DNA from: Sedimenticola selenatireducens | GTDB taxonomy: Bacteria > Pseudomonadota > Gammaproteobacteria > Chromatiales > Chromatiaceae | DNA length: 64,000 bases | NCBI RefSeq assembly: GCF_007625115.1 | Contig: NZ_VMNH01000005.1 | Location: forward strand, 535,187 to 599,186 | Direction of reading: 5' to 3' | Program-made: the position numbers and the translations under genes | Notes under the pieces: model-generated | Seen by the model: only the letters and a program-made list of their open reading frames with translations | The model's database searches: none | What the model was told of the DNA's origin: nothing | Part shown: in pieces, positions 60,551 through 64,000 of the stretch | Numbering within the stretch: the first letter of the stretch is position 1 | Layout of the letters: the number at the start of each line of letters is the position of its first letter

Positions 60551-60556
60551 TTAGCA
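60488..60556 (+). other. attC site 3 (69 bases)
   Basis: It runs from R'' CTTTAAC to the core GTTAGCA. It is nearly identical to attC site 1 over its length apart from a short GC-rich indel in the loop. Confidence 0.9.
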
Positions 60557-60565
60557 GTCAATAAT

Positions 60566-60943
60566 ATGGAAATATCAGGTTTATACATTTACGTCGATGG
60601 CTCCGATCTAGAAGAAGTATCGGAGCAAATTGAAAGTTCACTAGTTGAGTGGTTGGCTTCAAATAGCATGGAAGCCAACGTTGTTAACCATCAACATGAG
60701 CGAACACCGGATCTGTCACCCGAAGACTACGCAGATTGGGATTTAGGTTTAAATATTACTATCGGCCAAATTAACTTTTTGCCTGAGTTGCTAGACCATA
60801 CTTATGGTTTAGCGTTAAAACACAATCGAGATTTTGTTGTTGGTTATTATTCTGAGGCCAGTGGTATTTCAGAAGATATCACCTTTTTTGGCGCCGAGAG
60901 TGGCAAACCTAAAACGGAACAAATAACAGAGTTCTTAAAATAA
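60566..60943 (+). CDS. Cassette 4: hypothetical protein
   Basis: A 125-residue acidic protein that I do not recognise, with an alternating strand-helix pattern (SGLYIYVDGSDLEEVSEQIE at the start). There is no signal peptide or membrane helix. The ATG is 16 bases after the border and has no Shine-Dalgarno, which is common in cassettes. It could be an immunity-like protein, but nothing in the sequence proves it. Confidence 0.75.
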   Translation: MEISGLYIYVDGSDLEEVSEQIESSLVEWLASNSMEANVVNHQHERTPDLSPEDYADWDLGLNITIGQINFLPELLDHTYGLALKHNRDFVVGYYSEASGISEDITFFGAESGKPKTEQITEFLK

Positions 60944-60945
60944 AC

Positions 60946-61059
60946 TGCTAACAAGGCGCTCAAGCAAGGACAAATTTTCCGTGGCCGATTTTTGTGCTTT
61001 AAAGCTACGCTAGCACAAAAACGTCCACTCCAAATTTGCCGCTTAGCTTGGCGTTATGA
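60946..61059 (+). other. attC site 4 (114 bases)
   Basis: It runs from R'' TGCTAAC, complement of cassette 4's GTTAGCA, to the core GTTATGA. It has a central hairpin (TTTTTGTGC with GCACAAAAA) and right half CCGCTTAGCTTGGC. It is the same class as attC site 6. Confidence 0.9.
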
Positions 61060-61087
61060 CGACAACTAAAAATAAAGAGGAAGTTTA

Positions 61088-61714
61088 ATGAAGCGCTTTA
61101 TATTTGTCTTGGCTCTTTTCATGTACTCACCATATTCAATTTCTAGTGAATGTGACGACAAGATGGCTGAGTACTTGGATTTCGCAGAAAAAAGCCCAAG
61201 TGATGCTCTTGAAAAATACTTAGCTAATAGTGATACATGCGAGAACCGTGACGTATTGGCCGGCACTCTTTATGTGATGTCCGGAGACTTAATATCTGGG
61301 GAGAAGCACTACAATAAATCTATTGCCGAAGGCAAGGCTCTTGCTTTTGCTTATTGGCAGTTAGCTGGATTAGAGCTTTCTAGGCGTAATCTTCAAAAAG
61401 TCATAGATTATTGCCAGGAGTCACTAAAAATAGAAAAACACTTTATGTGTTATCGCCATAGTGGAATTGCCTTATCTTTAGCTGGAGAACATAGTTTGGT
61501 GCCAGACTATTTTGGTGCTGCACACCAATTAAATCCAAATATATTCTCAGATACAGATTTCATGGCTTATCTGGCATATTCTTATACTGAACTAGGCAAA
61601 TATGAATTGGCGAAAGGATCCATTACGCTCGCAATAAAACACAACGAAAATGCTAAGCAAAATGCTGTTTTTGTAGATGCGTATAAGAATTGGAAGTCGA
61701 AGAGTGGGCAATAG
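61088..61714 (+). CDS. Cassette 5: secreted TPR-like protein
   Basis: A 208-residue protein with a signal peptide (about 1-19, ending YSISS) and then repeating helix pairs at about 50-190 that look like tetratricopeptide repeats (AFAYWQLAGLELSRRNLQKV; LAYSYTELGKYELAKGSITL). The mature protein has several cysteines, consistent with a periplasmic location. A good ribosome site (AGAGGAAG) precedes the ATG. Function is unknown; TPR folds mediate protein binding. Confidence 0.78.
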   Translation: MKRFIFVLALFMYSPYSISSECDDKMAEYLDFAEKSPSDALEKYLANSDTCENRDVLAGTLYVMSGDLISGEKHYNKSIAEGKALAFAYWQLAGLELSRRNLQKVIDYCQESLKIEKHFMCYRHSGIALSLAGEHSLVPDYFGAAHQLNPNIFSDTDFMAYLAYSYTELGKYELAKGSITLAIKHNENAKQNAVFVDAYKNWKSKSGQ

Positions 61715-61723
61715 GAGGGGTGG

Positions 61724-61777
61724 TCATAACAAGGCCAGTCAATGCGATGCTTAGCACGCCTGCTGGCGGCGTTAAAT
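61724..61777 (+). other. attC site 5 (54 bases)
   Basis: It is the shortest in the array. R'' TCATAAC is the complement of cassette 5's GTTATGA; the right core is GTTAAAT at 61771-61777. Confidence 0.88.
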
Positions 61778-61784
61778 GCTAATT

Positions 61785-62249
61785 ATGGAGCTGACCGAAA
61801 TTGAAGGAAAGAGACTGAGGCGTTTTCTCTTTGAAAGCGAAGAGTGTGATTTTGTGGAGTACGCAAAATCCATCAAATCAACTGCTGAACTTCACTATTT
61901 TTTATGGAACTACAATTGCGACGATGGCATTGAGGCTGTCAGATCGGTTGTAGAAAATAAGTTTTGTGATTTCGGAACAGCGTTGATGGCATTTTGGTAT
62001 CTAGGTGGTACCGATTGGCTAGATGAAAAATACGTTAAGTCTATAAACCTTGATGGTCACTTCGATCAGGAGCTTCAACTGGCTAAAGATATAGCCGGCG
62101 CTCTTACCAGTGGAAAGTATTCTTCCTGTATTTATAGGTATGAGCCAGAGCTTAATAAGCTTGCTAAATACAAATTGAATAAGGCCGGCATAAACGAATG
62201 CCTGTTCGAGCCTAGTGATGGCGAAGAGTGGGATAGGCATGCGGTGTAA
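61785..62249 (+). CDS. Cassette 6: DUF4274-like protein
   Basis: A 154-residue protein. ELHYFLWNYNCDDGIEAV followed by CDFGTALMAFWYLGG matches the pattern of DUF4274, a domain linked to immunity functions in polymorphic-toxin loci; this is from memory of the family. An ATG three codons earlier (61776) overlaps the core site, and neither start has a Shine-Dalgarno. No toxin gene is seen beside it. Confidence 0.7.
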   Translation: MELTEIEGKRLRRFLFESEECDFVEYAKSIKSTAELHYFLWNYNCDDGIEAVRSVVENKFCDFGTALMAFWYLGGTDWLDEKYVKSINLDGHFDQELQLAKDIAGALTSGKYSSCIYRYEPELNKLAKYKLNKAGINECLFEPSDGEEWDRHAV

Positions 62250-62251
62250 GC

Positions 62252-62362
62252 ATTTAACAAGCGGCTCAAACCGACCTCCACTGCGTTGCTCGTTTTGTGC
62301 TTTTCCGCTACGCTCGCACAAAACAATCAACTCCGTTCCGGCGGCTTAGCCGGGCGTTATGT
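62252..62362 (+). other. attC site 6 (111 bases)
   Basis: It runs from R'' ATTTAAC, complement of cassette 6's GTTAAAT, to the core GTTATGT at 62356-62362. The central stem TTTTGTGC/GCACAAAA is shared with attC site 4. Confidence 0.9.
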
Positions 62363-62375
62363 GTGAAGGGACTGT

Positions 62376-62846
62376 ATGAATCACTTTGATGACAACGTAA
62401 CTGAAGAGTTACGAGAAATAAGAAACAAGTACATAGAGGATCGCTGGGGTCAGTTGCACCAGTTGTCCAAAGAGTCCGGTGAAAACGCTGTTAAATATCT
62501 ATTCACGGTAAATGCGGGTGGAGCGGTCACCGTATTGGCGTATCTAGGCTCTGTCGCTGGTAATGGACCAGCTTCTATATCAGCAAAACTGGGGCTAATC
62601 TCATTTTTTCTTGGGCTACTGTTTGTGGGTTTTTATAAGGCACACATGGTCCACTATCATGAAGGGTTGTTTGACCATTTTCAGAAATTGGTAAGAGACT
62701 ACTATGATGAGAAAATTGGTTGGAACAATATGCATGAGCTAGACCAGCTGAAAATAGGAGAGCCAAAATTACCGTATGTATATGGCTATCTTAGTTTTTC
62801 ATGTTTTGTTTTCGGGTGTATATCTGGTGGCATTGGTATTTTCTAA
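62376..62846 (+). CDS. Cassette 7, first gene: three-helix membrane protein
   Basis: A 156-residue protein of unknown function. It has a charged N-terminal helix (about 1-40) and then hydrophobic segments at about 42-64, 70-90 and 135-155. GAAGGGA lies just before the ATG. It shares its cassette unit with the zinc-motif gene downstream. Confidence 0.75.
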   Translation: MNHFDDNVTEELREIRNKYIEDRWGQLHQLSKESGENAVKYLFTVNAGGAVTVLAYLGSVAGNGPASISAKLGLISFFLGLLFVGFYKAHMVHYHEGLFDHFQKLVRDYYDEKIGWNNMHELDQLKIGEPKLPYVYGYLSFSCFVFGCISGGIGIF

Positions 62847-62935
62847 AACAAACTATCAGGGGCTTAAAGCGCTCGTTGCACTCACTGGGACGGCCCGGTA
62901 CGTTTCCCGCCTCATGGTCCAACGTTTAGTGTTAA
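62847..62935 (+). other. Possible decayed attC between the two genes of cassette 7
   Basis: The stretch is GC-rich like an attC and ends AACGTTTAGTG, resembling a core site. However, no ACTAAAC R'' partner exists at its left end, only a CTAAAAC-like remnant, and its halves pair poorly. I read it as an attC that has lost function. A chance resemblance is possible. Confidence 0.4.
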
Positions 62936-62948
62936 CAAGAGAAAAATC

Positions 62949-63116
62949 ATGGCTAATATTACAACTTGTTACCTCTGTGATAATGAAGCCTCGGTTGAGA
63001 TGGTTAAAGGGGAAGGTGGGCAACGCTTTTATGTTCTTTGTACTGAAAAATGTCCTAGATATATCATCACACGTCTAGCCATAAACTATTTAAACAATCG
63101 CCCAGCACATCGATAA
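62949..63116 (+). pseudogene. Cassette 7, second gene: zinc-motif protein interrupted by a stop
   Basis: A 55-codon frame starting MANITTCYLCDNEASVEMVK, with CxxC (C7, C10) and CxxxC (C31, C35), looks like a small zinc finger. After the TAA at 63114 the same frame stays open for 39 more codons to 63236 and contains another CTSC motif. A 95-codon gene broken by one nonsense change is the simplest reading; a real 55-residue protein is the alternative. Confidence 0.55.
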
Positions 63117-63252
63117 ACGACAGTTGAAAATATTAAGCTCATTGCTAAAACGGACAAGCTCCCACTACTAAGAACCAGTGGTATACCAAAACAACTCCAC
63201 TGTACTTCATGCGAAGTTGAAACAGCAGCGGCATAATCAGAAATATAAATTC

Positions 63253-63339
63253 ACATAACGAGCACATCATGCCGCTCGCTTTCGCTCACTCGGACGCCCT
63301 TCGCTACGCTGCGGGCGCCGAATATGTAGAACGTTAGGG
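63253..63339 (+). other. attC site 7 (87 bases)
   Basis: R'' ACATAAC is the exact complement of GTTATGT at 62356-62362, so this attC closes the whole two-gene unit beginning at 62357. The right core is GTTAGGG at 63333-63339. Confidence 0.88.
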
Positions 63340-63345
63340 TCGGTA

Positions 63346-63669
63346 ATGATAATTAAACCTAGCCTTAGACTTGGCGGCACTTATATGCTTGTTTCGGCGT
63401 ATGCCATTTACTCTTTTTTGAAAAATAGTACTGAGGGTGTATGGCTTATCGGATTGTTGATTGTAGGACTGGTATTCATTGTATATGTCAATCTTCCAAG
63501 ACAAATACGTATTACGGATAAAGAAGCGATATTTGAATATCGAATGCGCAAGCCGCGTGTTGTATATTTCAAAAAAGTACTTGGTGTAAATACAAAAGGG
63601 CTAGAAATGTTTCATGGAAGAATAGTGTTTAAAGGGGGAGGCTGGAGTGACATTTTGAATTACAAATAA
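63346..63669 (+). CDS. Cassette 8: membrane protein with PH-like tail
   Basis: A 107-residue protein with two hydrophobic segments (about 10-26 and 32-49) and then a beta-rich soluble tail (IRITDKEAIFEYRMRKPRVV) resembling bacterial PH-like domains of small membrane proteins. Function is unknown. The start is 12 bases after the border, with AGGG in the core serving as a possible ribosome site. Confidence 0.7.
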   Translation: MIIKPSLRLGGTYMLVSAYAIYSFLKNSTEGVWLIGLLIVGLVFIVYVNLPRQIRITDKEAIFEYRMRKPRVVYFKKVLGVNTKGLEMFHGRIVFKGGGWSDILNYK

Positions 63670-63888
63670 ATAGGACACCCACAAATTACCCTGAACAAAA
63701 TCAATACCAAAAAACCTGTATTGCCGGTGGAAGCAGATTATTCGCAGCAAAGAACAGATCTTGATTGAAAATCAAGAGAAAGATGGAACATTTTGGGAGG
63801 AACAGAGGAAAAACTAAAATAGTAATAACAGTGATACTTTTTCAGGTATCACCAAACGCTGTTTGACTTGCGAAGATGAGTTTTTTAG
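63670..63888. other. End of array, no gene or attC recognised
   Basis: A CCCTGAAC at 63689 is one base away from the R'' expected for cassette 8 (CCCTAAC), but no attC structure follows. A 41-codon plus-strand frame without a start ends at about 63817. A 7-bp hairpin (GTGATAC at 63831, GTATCAC at 63846) lies near the right edge and may be a weak terminator for the minus-strand gene beyond. Confidence 0.4.
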
Positions 63889-63999
63889 CTACGTAGTCAG
63901 TAATTCTCGGCAAGCATTGATACCGTGTGCCCAGCGCTGCCCCAACTTTTCGCAAGCGGCATAGATATGATCGACACGACCTACCAGTGAACAGAAGCG
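63889..63999 (-). CDS. C-terminal end of an unidentified gene, cut by the window edge
   Basis: The minus strand has an open frame of 36 codons running off the edge and ending at a TAG, reading GRVDHIYAACEKLGQRWAHG and then INACRELLTT. The composition looks coding, but I cannot assign it. Confidence 0.3.
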   Translation of the reverse strand, partial: RFCSLVGRVDHIYAACEKLGQRWAHGINACRELLTT

Positions 64000-64000
64000 A

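Larger units (their letters stand above)
57733..63669. mobile_element. Chromosomal integron: intI plus eight cassette units
   Basis: An integron-type integrase on the minus strand is followed by a plus-strand array of small genes separated by attC sites. Unit starts are 59250, 59749, 60223, 60551, 61054, 61772, 62357 and 63334. For each of the first seven units, the 7-base core at its start is the exact reverse complement of the R'' box of its own attC, which defines real cassette borders. The genes look more AT-rich than the core genome to the left. The far end of the array lies at or beyond the window edge. Confidence 0.95.

Noticed and set aside
59686..63339. CRISPR array
   Set aside because: The repeated elements are attC sites of unequal length separated by genes, not short uniform repeats with spacers.

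Overview
The window looks like the chromosome of a gammaproteobacterium. Gene order matches Pseudomonas and purple/sulfur gammaproteobacteria in several places: leuS-lptE-holA-proA-nadD-rsfS, coaBC-dut-algC-argB-slmA, mlaFEDCB-murA-hisG-hisD-degS/algW, and petABC-sspA-sspB. A Chromatiales-like lineage is my best guess, from overall gene content only. About 57 kb is dense housekeeping DNA, and the last ~6 kb is a chromosomal integron.

Layout: (1) 60-404 is an unrecognised small gene, followed by a 457-base gap holding a plus-strand terminator that no gene explains. (2) 862-11149, minus strand, is maf-rng-yhdP-nit-tldD-pmbA: RNA processing, an envelope AsmA-like protein, metabolite repair and the TldD/PmbA protease. 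(3) 11361-19960, minus strand, is leuS-lptE-holA-proA-nadD-rsfS, then a WYL regulator, a small membrane protein and rlmH. (4) 20212-22102 holds ybeL, the ribosomal protein operon rpmB-rpmG and radC. (5) 22218-32147 holds coaBC-dut-algC (long, membrane-anchored form)-argB-slmA, a DUF4124 coiled-coil protein, pyrE, an AmpG permease and a DUF72-like protein. (6) 32273-44539 holds the Mla lipid-transport operon, murA, hisG, hisD, a DegS/AlgW protease, a Nif3-like protein, the cytochrome bc1 complex (petABC) and sspAB. (7) 44546-57505 holds a macrodomain protein, a LysR regulator, a Yip1 protein, fetAB, trmB, an acyl-CoA synthetase, tRNA-Gly(CCC), a DUF2007 protein, AsmA, an Ala-rich lipoprotein, an L,D-transpeptidase, mutY and yggX.

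(8) tRNA-Phe(GAA) at 57607-57682 is followed by the integron. intI (57733-59121, minus) faces away from a plus-strand array of eight cassette units starting at 59250. I located boundaries by core-site pairing: the seven bases at the start of each unit (G|TTRRRY-like) are the exact reverse complement of the R'' box of the attC closing that same unit. This holds for seven consecutive units. The cassettes carry small genes: a SUKH (SMI1/KNR4) protein, a DUF4274-like protein, a secreted TPR-like protein, membrane proteins, and several proteins I cannot place. One unit has no convincing gene, and one carries two genes around what looks like a decayed internal attC. A 55-codon zinc-finger gene interrupted by an in-frame stop lies in that two-gene unit. 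The last unit has no recognisable attC before the window ends.

The integron is the most novel part. Its integrase has an N-terminal extension of roughly 120-130 residues, and at least two cassettes belong to families known as immunity proteins of polymorphic-toxin systems, with no toxin gene visible nearby.
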